Assembly: GCA_017996175.1 (NCBI GenBank)
Contig: JAGOHK010000001.1
Coordinates: forward strand, 62,001 to 126,000
Length of the DNA: 64,000 bases
Direction of reading: 5' to 3'
Source: Leptospiraceae bacterium
GTDB lineage: Bacteria > Spirochaetota > Leptospiria > Leptospirales > Leptospiraceae
Part shown: piece by piece, positions 45,470 through 53,840 of the stretch
How the letters are laid out: every line of letters starts with the position of its first letter
How positions within the stretch are numbered: position 1 is the stretch's first letter
The notes under the pieces: generated by a model
What the model was told of the DNA's origin: nothing
Seen by the model: the letters and a program-made list of their open reading frames with translations, nothing else
Database searches by the model: none
Position numbers and translations under genes: made by a program

Positions 45470-46375
45470 ATGAAGATTACCTATTATAGTATTCTACTTA
45501 CACTCAGCATTTTACTGGTTGATTGTAAAAAACAAGAAAAGATTCTAATTACAGGATCAGAAACAATGCACTCGATGATTCTACTCGTTGCGAATAATTT
45601 TATGAAAGAAAATAAAAATTATTCCATTGATGTACGGGGCGGTGGATCAGGGGAAGGAATCAACGAATTAATCAGCGGGATGACAGATATTGCTGTCAGT
45701 TCTAGAGAACTTTCAGAAACTGAATTTGAAAAATTAAACCGAAATCAAACTCTTGAATCTTTAGTTGTAGCTTATGACGGAGCTGCATTCATTGTACATC
45801 CAAATAACCCTGTTGAAAAAATTACATTGGAACAAGCGTCAGACATTTTTACAGGGAAAATCAAAAACTGGAAAGAAATTGGCGGCTTAGACAAACCAAT
45901 TCGAGTTGTAATTCGAGATAGTTATTCAGGGACTGCTCATTACATAAGAGAACATGTTGTAAGACAATTAGATTTAGGACAGAGCCATTATTTCAACTAT
46001 AAACGAAATGATTATACGAAAGATGCGGATGTATTAATCAATAATGAAGAAATTATAGACTTCGTAAATAAAAATCCAGAAGCAATCGCTTATATGGGAA
46101 TGGGAATTGCGCATATAAAAAGTAAATTAAAACTATTAAAGTATTCTAGAACAAAAGAAGAAGAAGCAATTGAACCAACTATTGAAAATATAATCCAAAG
46201 AAAATACAAACTTTCACGCGCACTCAAACTTTTTTATAAATCAGAAAAGGCTGGTGAAAAAGTAGACCCTTTTGTAAAATACATGATGAGTGAAGCAGGA
46301 CAAAAAGGAGTTTTACAAAGTGGCTATCTTAGATCCACTCTACCGGAAGTAGAAGTAACCGCAGAAAAAAAATAA
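45470..46375 (+). CDS. Phosphate-binding lipoprotein, PstS family
   Basis: 301 residues. Lipoprotein signal (LLTLSILLVDC, Cys at 19) then the PstS fold: ITGSETMHSMILLVANNF, VRGGGSGEGINELISGMTDIAVSSREL, GAAFIVHPNNPVEKITLEQ, FTGKIKNWKEIGG and RDSYSGTAHYIREHVV. It captures phosphate (or a related oxyanion) outside the inner membrane. No pstC/A/B genes are nearby, so the transporter must be encoded elsewhere. AGGA precedes the ATG. The next gene, cutA, starts two bases after its stop. Confidence 0.9.
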   Translation: MKITYYSILLTLSILLVDCKKQEKILITGSETMHSMILLVANNFMKENKNYSIDVRGGGSGEGINELISGMTDIAVSSRELSETEFEKLNRNQTLESLVVAYDGAAFIVHPNNPVEKITLEQASDIFTGKIKNWKEIGGLDKPIRVVIRDSYSGTAHYIREHVVRQLDLGQSHYFNYKRNDYTKDADVLINNEEIIDFVNKNPEAIAYMGMGIAHIKSKLKLLKYSRTKEEEAIEPTIENIIQRKYKLSRALKLFYKSEKAGEKVDPFVKYMMSEAGQKGVLQSGYLRSTLPEVEVTAEKK

Positions 46376-46377
46376 AT

Positions 46378-46710
46378 ATGATTTTCGTTTACATCACTTG
46401 CAAGAATAAAGAAGAAGCAATTAGCATTGGTAAATCACTTGTTACAGCAAGGCTTGCAGGTTGTGTAAATATTTTAGAGCAAATGACTTCCATTTATGAA
46501 TGGGAAGATCAATTAGAAGTTACAGAAGAAGTTATTCTCATCGCGAAAACAAATGAATATCTCTTTCAAGAAATCATTTCTCATGTAAAGAAGATTCATT
46601 CGTATACTGTCCCTTGTATTTTATCCATTCCCATTCAAAACGGCAACGAAGAATACATGAAGTGGTTGGAATCTGGATTAAAAAAGAATACCACCGATGA
46701 ACACCGATAA
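46378..46710 (+). CDS. cutA: CutA family protein (divalent-ion tolerance)
   Basis: 110 residues, the usual length. Family features: MIFVYITCKNKEEAISIGKSLV, LAGCVNILEQMTSIYEWE, then VILIAKTN, HSYTVPCILSIPIQNGNEEYMKWL. CutA forms very stable trimers; its link to copper tolerance is mainly from E. coli. The last residues (KKNTTDEHR) are encoded by a family 2 repeat (from 46685), whose TAA is the stop codon; the normal end of the protein is at or near WLESGL. Two bases separate it from the pstS-like gene. Confidence 0.92.
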   Translation: MIFVYITCKNKEEAISIGKSLVTARLAGCVNILEQMTSIYEWEDQLEVTEEVILIAKTNEYLFQEIISHVKKIHSYTVPCILSIPIQNGNEEYMKWLESGLKKNTTDEHR

Positions 46711-46853
46711 AAGAACGATTGTTTTTATTATGGTCATGGGGGTTGAATAATATGGAATTAAACGACGCACGTTAAGAAACGCAAAAGAATATACTTAATC
46801 TAATGGACATCGCTTTGTTATCGGTGCTCTCGGTGTTCATCGGTGGTAATCTT
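46685..46853. repeat. Family 2 inverted-repeat element, copy 3
   Basis: Ends AATACCACCGATGAACACCG and (right) CGGTGTTCATCGGTGGTAAT, so the termini pair over about 20 bases. The interior (ACGACGCACGTTAAGAAACG and CATCGCTTTGTTATCGGTGC) matches the partial copy at 21361-21480. It overlaps the 3' end of cutA. Confidence 0.7.
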
Positions 46854-46892
46854 AATAATAACCAATAAAATCAGGGTTTTTTGAGGTGTGTG

Positions 46893-46923
46893 GGTAATAA
46901 AAAACCCGCTCGAAAGCGGGTTT
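46893..46923 (-). terminator. Rho-independent terminator of the Lys/Ala-rich peptide gene
   Basis: On the minus strand AAACCCGCT, a TTCG tetraloop and AGCGGGTTT form a perfect 9-bp stem followed by TTTTATT. It lies 43 bases after the stop codon of the peptide gene at 46966-47040. It is the clearest intrinsic terminator in the window. Confidence 0.85.
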
Positions 46924-46965
46924 AGTTTTAAAAAAAATTGATCTATTTTTTTTAAAGAAGTTTCA

Positions 46966-47040
46966 TTACTTCTTTTTTGCAGCAGGTTTCTTTTTTGCAG
47001 CAGGTTTTTTCTTAGCAGCAGCTTTCTTTTTTGCAACCAT
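46966..47040 (-). CDS. 24-residue Lys/Ala/Pro-rich basic peptide, histone H1-tail-like
   Basis: The minus-strand frame reads MVAKKKAAAKKKPAAKKKP and then AAKKK-stop. The ATG has a perfect GGAGG eight bases upstream, a promoter-like pair lies about 75-100 bases upstream, and a strong terminator follows, so the short length is not a reason to dismiss it. Every third position varies synonymously among the repeats (AAG/AAA, GCT/GCA). The A-K-K-K-P-A pattern is that of histone H1-type tails, such as those in bacterial Hc1/AlgP-like proteins, and suggests a nucleic-acid-binding peptide, probably highly expressed. A longer frame on the same strand (46818-47036) is out of register and without a ribosome site. 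Confidence 0.75.
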   Translation of the reverse strand: MVAKKKAAAKKKPAAKKKPAAKKK

Positions 47041-47964
47041 TGATGTAGCCTCCATTTAGGATTTTGGTCTTTTTTTATTTTTTTCTAAATCCGACCAATA
47101 GATGTTAGTGACATAATTAATACGGCTATGAAATTATGTAAAGTATTTTTTTATTTTTTACAAAATATTTTTTACTTCTGTAAAGAATATCGCAACAAAC
47201 TACAAAATCCATTAATACTAATTATGAAATTTATTTCATAGAAGCATATAAAAAATAATTTTCAACAAAAAAATATTTTTAGAGCGATAAATCATGTTTA
47301 TTCCCTCGAATATACATCTACTGAGAGCTATTTTTGTTTTTTAAAATCCAAAATTATATCACACGTTGCTTTTTTTAATGTGAAGAAATAAAAATTGAGA
47401 GTGAATCAAGAAAATAAAAGTTTGAATCAGAGAAAAACTGGCTACATACTTCAAAAAAAGTATTAAAAAAATATTTTCGTAGAGTACAAATCATAAATTT
47501 AATCTAACTTACAAAGAATTTCTTTTTAAAAAACTTTTATAGACAAAACTTTATTAGAGTTGTTGAAAGATTCGAGAATAAATAGACTTCGCGCGCGTGA
47601 GATGCGAGTAAAATCATTCTATCTATTTTATTTTTCATCAAATCTATTGTATCGTTGCCTAATTTGTTGTAAAAAAGATACAATACAAAATAAAAATCAA
47701 TCTTTACGACGAGTTGAAAGCAAAAAATCATTCTAACAATCAATTTGTATGAATCAAAAATAGATTTAGATGGTACTAAAATGATATTTTATTGTTGAAC
47801 GATTGAATTTTACTATTTTCATTCTCGATTTATCATTTCGCTCTACTAAAAATCTTTTTTAAATCAGAAAAGTTTTATTATGTATAGAAATTTCTTCAAT
47901 TAACAAACAGGAAAAAAATAAAATGAATTACTGAGCAAACCAATTTGAACCAATAAAATAAAGG
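47041..47964. other. Long AT-rich intergenic region
   Basis: About 920 bases. The first 110 hold the leader and promoter of the basic peptide gene. The rest is very AT-rich, with many A and T runs and no frame that has a ribosome site and protein-like composition; the one frame over 60 codons (47537-47743, minus) looks random. It may contain the promoter of unseen small RNAs, but I see no defined structure. Confidence 0.55.
47114..47142 (-). promoter_or_regulatory. Candidate sigma-70 promoter of the basic peptide gene
   Basis: On the minus strand TTTACA, 17 bases, TAATTA, with the start of transcription expected near 47107 and a leader of about 65 bases. The -35 box is close to TTGACA and the spacing is optimal. 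Confidence 0.4.
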
Positions 47965-49410
47965 TTAAAAACTATGATTCAAATTCATAAAAAACTGTTT
48001 GTCTTCGCGAGATACTGCGTAGTCGAGAGAAATTACAGTCGATTGATTCCAAATAATTCGAAAAAGAATTCCACGCGAATATTTATAACCTTGTGTGTTG
48101 ATAGAATAAATAGAATCCCAAACTCTACCAAGTGCAAACGAAGGTCCAATTTGAAATGTAAAGTATTCATCACCCAATCTTAAAGATGCAAACCTATATC
48201 TAGCTTCTATATTTCCAAATCCCATTATATTTCCTACAAATCTATCTTGTTTGTATCCATGAAGAGTCGATCCACCTCCTAATCCATAGATTGGAGTGTC
48301 AATGCTCCAGATATGTCGGTATTCATAGAAGGGGATAGTTCCTGTTACACGCGTGAAAGCAACTCTTCCAGCTAAAATAAACTCTGAAAATACTTTTGGT
48401 AGAAGAAGATAGAAAAATTTTCCTTGCATGAATCCTCTTTGAAAATCAAAATCCGATCCCCAAGCTCTCGACGACTTTATAAAATTGATTTCCGCAAAAA
48501 TTCCTTTGCGTGGATTCGGTTCAAAGTCTCTTGAATCGTACGCAATTCCTGTTTTAAGATAATTTGTATATCCACCAGCGTAACCATTTATCTTTTCTGC
48601 TTCTTTATCTTCTGTAAGTTTTGTTTTTGCATTGGGTGTAGGAAGAATTACATTGATAAAAGAAAAATCTGTTTCTCCAAAGTACGGATCTTTTGCTTTC
48701 GTAATTTTTCCATCATAAGCTCTCACAATCATTCGTGAAACATCAGCTCCTAAAGCAAAACGAAACGCTCCCCAAAAAGTTCTATCTACATTCAAAGTAA
48801 AACCAGAATTTTCCGCATCGTATTCATTGTATCTTTGATCGGTAACGTAATCACTTCCAATTGCAGATCGATTTGGTCTTCGATAAGAAAGTGCTTCTTC
48901 TCGTTTATCAAATTCTGCATTCGTAATAAGTGGTTGTGAAACATCATTTCTAGGATGATATGAAAGTGGTTTCAAAGTTGATTCACCCACTCCAAAGTAC
49001 TGCCCCCGCAAATTTCTATCGTAAAAACCGTATAAATTGATTCTATAAGGTGTATCTCGAAAGAAAGGAAGATCTATGCCCGCTCCATAGTATTTCGCTC
49101 CTACAGAGGATTGGTAATAATCTACAGAGACTCTATATACATAAGGAGAATACGCGAAAAGTGGATTCGATTTTTTTCCGTTTTCAATGTAGTATCCGCT
49201 GCCCCCATACCAAATTCCAGTCACTGGATCGGAGCTAATCGAAGGAAGCCCTGTGATAAATGAGCCTTCGCGTTTTGATTTTAATTCTTCTTCTTCCATC
49301 TTTCTAGATTCATCTAAGTGAAATGGTAATTTCTTTTTTGTATCAGGATGAATTTCTTCTGCATAAGAAGAAACAATACAAAATAGAAAAAGGAGGACTG
49401 CGTAAACCAC
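47965..49410 (-). CDS. Omp85-like surface antigen (BamA/TamA-type barrel without POTRA domains)
   Basis: 481 residues. A signal peptide (MVYAVLLFLFCIVSSYA) is followed by a short charged segment and a 16-strand-like beta barrel. The Omp85 C-terminal signature is present: LGGGSTLHGYKQDRFVGN followed by IEARYRF, and the protein ends NLNHSF with the terminal Phe. There is too little sequence before the barrel for POTRA domains, so it belongs to the barrel-only surface antigen (D15) group. Located in the outer membrane; partner unknown. Confidence 0.85.
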   Translation of the reverse strand: MVYAVLLFLFCIVSSYAEEIHPDTKKKLPFHLDESRKMEEEELKSKREGSFITGLPSISSDPVTGIWYGGSGYYIENGKKSNPLFAYSPYVYRVSVDYYQSSVGAKYYGAGIDLPFFRDTPYRINLYGFYDRNLRGQYFGVGESTLKPLSYHPRNDVSQPLITNAEFDKREEALSYRRPNRSAIGSDYVTDQRYNEYDAENSGFTLNVDRTFWGAFRFALGADVSRMIVRAYDGKITKAKDPYFGETDFSFINVILPTPNAKTKLTEDKEAEKINGYAGGYTNYLKTGIAYDSRDFEPNPRKGIFAEINFIKSSRAWGSDFDFQRGFMQGKFFYLLLPKVFSEFILAGRVAFTRVTGTIPFYEYRHIWSIDTPIYGLGGGSTLHGYKQDRFVGNIMGFGNIEARYRFASLRLGDEYFTFQIGPSFALGRVWDSIYSINTQGYKYSRGILFRIIWNQSTVISLDYAVSREDKQFFMNLNHSF

Positions 49411-49593
49411 AGATTACAAATTAATCTGTAGCATATTTTTCAAAAGCGATTTTCTAATCGTCGGGTTGCTTCGTACTAGTAGAGACACGCTGTCGCTGTT
49501 TGAAACCTGTCTTTACTCGTACTAAGTCTCACCAGTAAGAAGAGGCAATTTTCATTTGACCAAGAAATTATTAAACGAAACGATGGACTAATT

Positions 49594-50271
49594 ATGATTT
49601 TCCGCAGATTTTATTGGTTCATTTTATTTTTGCTAATTTCCTGTTCTTATGCAGATGAACGACTTAGTTTTAAATATTTTGCAAAGTATAGACCAAAAGA
49701 TTCTTTTCAGATAAATGAAACAATTGCAATTACACCCTTTCAAGATTTGAGGGGAAATAAAATCAAGGAAAATTCAAACTATAACTTATTACCATTAGTT
49801 TTGTGGACAAATTTTGAAACTGACAGACCAGAACACAGCTTTCTGGTTTTGATATTTCGCCCAAGAGAAGATATTCCAAAGGCAATTCAAGAAGAATTTC
49901 AATCACGCGGTATTTTTAAAGATATTTTAATGACAGAAAGAAAAAATCCTGTCAAATCGGAATATTATATCGAGGGTAAAATTATTTCTACAAATAGGAA
50001 GGGTAAGCGATTCAGTTATGGTCTCAGCTTTCTTTCTATATATGCTTTTGGGCTAGGATTACCCAAAAGATTATCCGTTGATGAAATAAGTATTGAACTT
50101 ATTTTAATAGAATCAAAAACTAAACGTCACTTACTAAAGAAAGAATATAAAAAAAATACTGAGTATTCGTATACATTGGAAAAAAGTTACAATATAATGG
50201 CAAATGAGTTAATTCCCGAAATTGTAGAGGAATGTATAACTGTAATTAAAAATGCAAAAGGGCTAAAATGA
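49594..50271 (+). CDS. Lipoprotein of unknown function, paralogue 1
   Basis: 225 residues with a lipoprotein signal (FILFLLISC, Cys about 17). The mature domain starts IAITPFQDLRGNKI and continues with strands and helices (IPKAIQEEFQSRGIF, YYIEGKIIS). This resembles small outer-membrane auxiliary lipoproteins of transport or assembly systems that carry an N-terminal DxR segment, but I cannot assign a family. It overlaps the next gene by four bases, and the two are clear paralogues. Confidence 0.65.
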   Translation: MIFRRFYWFILFLLISCSYADERLSFKYFAKYRPKDSFQINETIAITPFQDLRGNKIKENSNYNLLPLVLWTNFETDRPEHSFLVLIFRPREDIPKAIQEEFQSRGIFKDILMTERKNPVKSEYYIEGKIISTNRKGKRFSYGLSFLSIYAFGLGLPKRLSVDEISIELILIESKTKRHLLKKEYKKNTEYSYTLEKSYNIMANELIPEIVEECITVIKNAKGLK

Positions 50272-50966
50272 AGATTTTACTTCTCCAAGTTATATTGTTA
50301 TTTGTTCATTGCCAGACTAATCTTAAATCAAATGATTCCTTTCCAATACAAAAAAACATTGCTAATCTGAAAACTGACAAAAACTTGATAAAAAAAAATG
50401 AGGTAATAGCTATTACCCCACTAGTTGATAGGAGAACCGAAATATTTATCGATGGGGCGTTAATTTTTATTCCTCTTGTTCTATGGGAAACTAATGAATA
50501 TGACTCCCATGGAGAGAGTGGTGTTTTTCAAATAACAAAAGACTATACCTATGCAATTCATGATGAATTAAATTCCTATCCATTTTTCTCTGAAATCTAC
50601 ATAACTGAAAAGAATGATTTTAAAGATGCAAATTATATAGTGAAAGGAGAAATCTATTCAACCAAACAGAAAATAACCGAAACTCTATTTGGAATGAGTT
50701 TATTAGGCATTTTTCCTAGGTTGTTAGGAATTCCATTTAAATATACAGTGATCGAACTTGAAATGAAATTGGAATTTATTAATGCTAAAAATAATAAAAT
50801 TCTATTTTCCAAAAAATACAAAAGAATTCGAACAAAGTTAATTTCTGTTTACATGACTCGTATTAAAAACCTACCGGAAGCAAAGACTTCGTTACAACCT
50901 TATCAGGAAATTATTTCCGAATTCGTAGAAGATTCTCTAAAAACAATCGGATATTTAGAAAAGTAA
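50268..50966 (+). CDS. Lipoprotein of unknown function, paralogue 2
   Basis: 232 residues, lipoprotein signal (VILLFVHC, Cys about 15). Shared with the preceding protein: VIAITPLVDRRTEI, the L-P/I-LVLWE(T)N segment, YAIHDELNSYPFFSEIYITEKN, YIVKGEIYSTK, and a C-terminal EFVEDSLKTI helix. Tandem duplication. A family 1 repeat follows about 60 bases downstream. Confidence 0.65.
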   Translation: MKILLLQVILLFVHCQTNLKSNDSFPIQKNIANLKTDKNLIKKNEVIAITPLVDRRTEIFIDGALIFIPLVLWETNEYDSHGESGVFQITKDYTYAIHDELNSYPFFSEIYITEKNDFKDANYIVKGEIYSTKQKITETLFGMSLLGIFPRLLGIPFKYTVIELEMKLEFINAKNNKILFSKKYKRIRTKLISVYMTRIKNLPEAKTSLQPYQEIISEFVEDSLKTIGYLEK

Positions 50967-51026
50967 TTTATTGACTCCTAAAAAACTACTTGCCCTCTGA
51001 GAAAGAGAACAAAAGATTTTTTAAAA

Positions 51027-51184
51027 TAACCTGAATTCGATGTTAGGAATTAGAATGATTTATTAAGCACGCCAAAGTGTCATTCCCGAAATTTTCTGTC
51101 GGGAATCTCAATTTATAGAGAGATCCCCGACAGAAAATTTCGGGGATGACAAGAGGGTTAATCCTTACACCGAGTTCACGTTAA
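51027..51184. repeat. Family 1 element, copy E (complete)
   Basis: 158 bp, ends TAACCTGAATTCG and CGAGTTCACGTTAA; arms GTCATTCCCGAAATTTTCTG and CAGAAAATTTCGGGGATGAC. Nearly identical to copy D over its whole length (both have GAATTAGAATGATTTATTAA next to the left end). It ends 20 bases before the ankyrin gene start, and its right arm is inside that gene's likely leader. Confidence 0.8.
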
Positions 51185-51204
51185 ATAACATTTAGAGGAT
51201 TACT

Positions 51205-51705
51205 ATGTTTCTAATTTTTCGTTTATCGCTTATTCTAGTACTTTCAATGGGAATTTTTGCGCAAGAGACAGCAGAAGATACTGCTGATGATTTAATTGAA
51301 GCTTGTTTGAAAGGGGATATTAAATCAGTGAAACATCATTTAAAAAATGGGGCAAAAGTAAACGCGACAACAGGATCTGGAAAAACGCCGAATCGCACTG
51401 CAATCATGTGGGCGGCATCGCGTGGCAAAAAAGAAATCGTGCGTCTTCTAATAGAGAGTGGAGCAGAAATTAATTCTAAAGACGATTGGAAAGGTAATAT
51501 GACAAGACCAGAAGGAACAGAAGGTTGGACACCGCTTATCTTTGCCGCCGACTCCGATCACGAAGAAGTAGTAGAAATCCTAGTTGAAAACGGAGCAGAT
51601 GTAAATATAAAAACGAAATCCGGGGTAACAGCCCTTAGCCTAGCAAAACTCTGGCGAAATGATGAAATGATTAAAATTCTAAAACGAGCAGGTGCTAAAG
51701 AATAA
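51205..51705 (+). CDS. Exported ankyrin-repeat protein
   Basis: 166 residues. Signal peptide (MFLIFRLSLILVLSMGIFA) then four ankyrin repeats from about residue 27 (DDLIEACLKGDIKSVKHHLK, GAKVNATTG, IMWAASRGKKEIVRLLIESG, TPLIFAADSDHEEVVEILVE). AGAGG lies eight bases before the ATG. Periplasmic ankyrin proteins of this size in other bacteria (AnkB type) protect enzymes such as catalase; no such neighbour is present here. Confidence 0.85.
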   Translation: MFLIFRLSLILVLSMGIFAQETAEDTADDLIEACLKGDIKSVKHHLKNGAKVNATTGSGKTPNRTAIMWAASRGKKEIVRLLIESGAEINSKDDWKGNMTRPEGTEGWTPLIFAADSDHEEVVEILVENGADVNIKTKSGVTALSLAKLWRNDEMIKILKRAGAKE

Positions 51706-51722
51706 TGCATTAAGTTTTACAC

Positions 51723-53087
51723 TTACCAGAGTGCTTCTTTTAAACCTCGTTCCAATTCTTCTGTGTCTTTGATCGTTCTGTCTTGTTGGTGGCGAGACCG
51801 TTTATGATTTTTACTTTCTCCAGAACGCTTCTGAACACGTTCCATTTCTTTTTTAAGGCGTTTTTGTTCTTCTGGAGTTAGAACAGGTTTTGGACTCCCA
51901 CCCTCATCTGCCGGCAAATAGCCATTGTCCCCAGCCTGATCATTTTTATCTTCTCCAGAATCATCCCCTTGACCTGAATCTTTTCCGTCTTTACCAGATT
52001 TATCTTTGTCTTTAGAATCCTTTCCATCTTTACCAGATTTGTCTTTATCCTTAGAATCTTTTCCATCTTTGCCGGAATCATTTTTATCTTTAGAATCTTT
52101 TCCATCTTTGCCAGATTTATCTTTATCTTTAGAATCTTTTCCATCTTTGCCAGATTTATCTTTATCTTTAGAATCTTTTCCATCTTTGCCAGATTTGTCT
52201 TTATCTTTAGAATCTTTTCCGTCTTTGCCGGATTCATTTTTATCTTTAGAATCCTTTCCATCTTTACCAGATTTATCTTTGTCCTTAGAATCTTTTCCGT
52301 CTTTGCCAGAATCATTTTTATCCTTAGATTCCTTACCGTCTTTACCAGATTCATTTTTGTCTTTAGAATCTTTTCCGTCTTTACCGGATTCATTTTTGTC
52401 CTTAGAATCCTTACCGTCTTTGTCAGATTTGTCTTTATCCTTTGAATCTTTTTTGTCTTGCGGATTATCTTGGTTATTCTCGGATTGATTCTTTTGGTCG
52501 TCTTTCTTTTCTCCTGAGTCAGATTCTTGGTTTTCCTTTTCTTCTGACTGGTTATTTTGATTTTGACAGCCATTTTCCTTTAGCTCATCTAACTTAGAAA
52601 TTTCTGATTCGATAAATTTTGCATTATCTAAAGATGGTTTTCGATAATCTCCTGCATTTTGCAAAGAGGCAGTTTCTTTAAATCGGTTTACAGCCTGCTC
52701 CCACAAAACTTTTGCTCGCTCCGTATTACATGTCTCGGGGTTTACTTCTTTTTTGCCCCAAAAGTAAAGAGCCTGCCCATCATTGTAAAGTGCTTCTTTG
52801 AATTCTGGATTTGCTTCGATTGCCTCTTGGAATTTTTCATGGGCTGCCGGCAAATCATCTTCTTGGAGTAATGCATTTCCAATATTATAAGTAGGAATAT
52901 AAGATTTATAAGAATAAGAAATACTTTTATGAAAAGATGTTTTTGAATCTTCTAACTTTGTTTCATTAAATTCTTTAATTCCCTCTTCGTTGTGTTTATA
53001 GGCTTTGTAGTATTCGCAATTTATAATTAAAAAAAATAGAACACAACTAGATAAAAATTTCTTTTGAAATAAATGAATGAAATGCAT
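51723..53087 (-). CDS. TPR lipoprotein with a tandem-repeat Lys/Asp/Ser region, BatC-like
   Basis: 454 residues. Lipoprotein signal (VLFFLIINC), TPR repeats at about 30-150 (YIPTYNIGNALLQEDDLPAAHEKFQEAIEANPE), then a highly charged disordered part. Residues 213-368 are 12 tandem copies of a 13-residue unit (KDSKDKDKSGKDG and variants with NE or ND), encoded by 39-base repeats. The C-terminus is a short acidic/basic tail with LTPEEQKRLKKEMERVQ. A TPR gene normally follows batB in related loci, and this one has the same strand, so it is probably the displaced BatC member. Copy-number change of the repeat would keep the frame. Confidence 0.75.
   Translation of the reverse strand: MHFIHLFQKKFLSSCVLFFLIINCEYYKAYKHNEEGIKEFNETKLEDSKTSFHKSISYSYKSYIPTYNIGNALLQEDDLPAAHEKFQEAIEANPEFKEALYNDGQALYFWGKKEVNPETCNTERAKVLWEQAVNRFKETASLQNAGDYRKPSLDNAKFIESEISKLDELKENGCQNQNNQSEEKENQESDSGEKKDDQKNQSENNQDNPQDKKDSKDKDKSDKDGKDSKDKNESGKDGKDSKDKNESGKDGKESKDKNDSGKDGKDSKDKDKSGKDGKDSKDKNESGKDGKDSKDKDKSGKDGKDSKDKDKSGKDGKDSKDKDKSGKDGKDSKDKNDSGKDGKDSKDKDKSGKDGKDSKDKDKSGKDGKDSGQGDDSGEDKNDQAGDNGYLPADEGGSPKPVLTPEEQKRLKKEMERVQKRSGESKNHKRSRHQQDRTIKDTEELERGLKEALW
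51984..52451. repeat. Minisatellite, 12 units of 39 bp, inside the BatC-like gene
   Basis: Each unit encodes KDSKDK plus DK, NE or ND, then SGKDG. Variants are distributed irregularly, as expected after repeated gain and loss. It creates long open antisense frames (Ser/Leu/Pro-rich), which I do not regard as genes. Confidence 0.85.
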
Positions 53088-53143
53088 AATGTAAACCTAC
53101 TTTCTCTCTCATTCTAATCAAGTATAATTCTTACGATTTTAAT

Positions 53144-53314
53144 TTACTTAGAGGACATTGTAGTAAAACCTTTTGGAATTTGAGACTTGTCTTTTATATA
53201 GAGGTCAGATTTATCATAGTACATTTGTGCCGCCCTGTCAGAAGGATTGAGTTTTAGAACTTCTTTAAATTGCCTCTTAGAATCCCGAAATTTATTCTTA
53301 AAAAATCCATAAAA
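53144..53314 (-). pseudogene. C-terminal remnant of a TPR-tailed protein
   Basis: Minus-strand frame: FKNKFRDSKRQFKEVLKLNP, then SDRAAQMYYDKSDLYIKDKS and QIPKGFTTMSSK-stop. Pattern typical of the TPR tail of some adenylate-cyclase-type proteins (F-x-x-V-L-x-x-N-P-x-D, then a Y and a loop of KSQIP). Only the last 55 residues remain and a stop precedes them. This occupies most of the 308-base gap between the BatC-like gene and the next gene. Confidence 0.55.
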
Positions 53315-53395
53315 CTAGTTAGTTCTAACCATAGACAAATCATTTTTTAAATGCGATAGTTGGAATATATTCGTGAAAGACGAAAGGAGAAAAAT

Positions 53396-53817
53396 ATGAA
53401 AAGTACGAGTCAAAACTACGATCTCTGGAAAAAAGATTCCAATTTCACTTTAGAAGAGTCGATTTAAGAGAATATGTATTGATTCCAAAACCACAATTTC
53501 CTAAATTTGCGAAGGTAGGTGTTCTTTCCTTTCTAAGTTTATTTGGTTTCGGATGCGGTTCGTACGATCCAAGTGCTGGAAGTTTTTTCTTCATTTTTGC
53601 CTTAGTATTTGGATTTATCCAGTTAATGGGTTTACTATTCGCTGGTTCAGAAGAAGACCAAAGAGGACGAAGAAAAAATCAAAATCTCCACGCAGTAGGA
53701 GATACAGCGCATACTGCTGATTCACCGGAAGTAACCTCTCTGGATGTAGGCGGCGGAGACGCTGGAGGATGTGGGGGTGGTTGTGGCGGCTGCGGGGGAT
53801 GTGGTGGTTGCGGATAA
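53396..53817 (+). pseudogene. Gly/Cys-rich tailed membrane protein with a one-base frame disruption in an A6 run
   Basis: GAAAGGAG stands six bases before an ATG at 53396, whose frame gives MKSTSQNYDLWKKDSNF and stops at 53467. A shift of -1 at the A run 53429-53434 would instead read KKRFQFHFRRVDLREYVLIP and continue into KPQFPKFAKVGVLSFLSLFG, a transmembrane segment (LSLFGFGCG to FIQLMGLLFAG) and a tail of about 20 residues of Gly and Cys (GGGCGGCGG and similar). The downstream frame alone would need a weak TTG at 53479. A single A gain restores a 140-residue protein. Family unknown; Cys-rich tails may bind metal. Confidence 0.6.
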
Positions 53818-53840
53818 TCATTCTTATACGGTATGTATTT

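Noticed and set aside
46818-47036. 72-codon frame over the basic peptide gene
   Set aside because: Runs through the terminator and family 2 repeat, out of register with the ATG that has the GGAGG.
47537-47743. Small ORF on the minus strand in the long AT-rich region
   Set aside because: No ribosome site, random composition, no neighbour coupling.
51984-52451. Tandem repeats considered as a CRISPR array
   Set aside because: Units are contiguous with no unique spacers, lie in a coding frame and encode a regular peptide; no cas genes.
51878-52573. Long open frames of Lys/Ile/Leu-rich (minus) and Ser/Leu/Pro-rich (plus, 52006-52488) composition
   Set aside because: They are the other frames of the 39-bp minisatellite, which has no stops in several frames because of its repetition. 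No ribosome sites.
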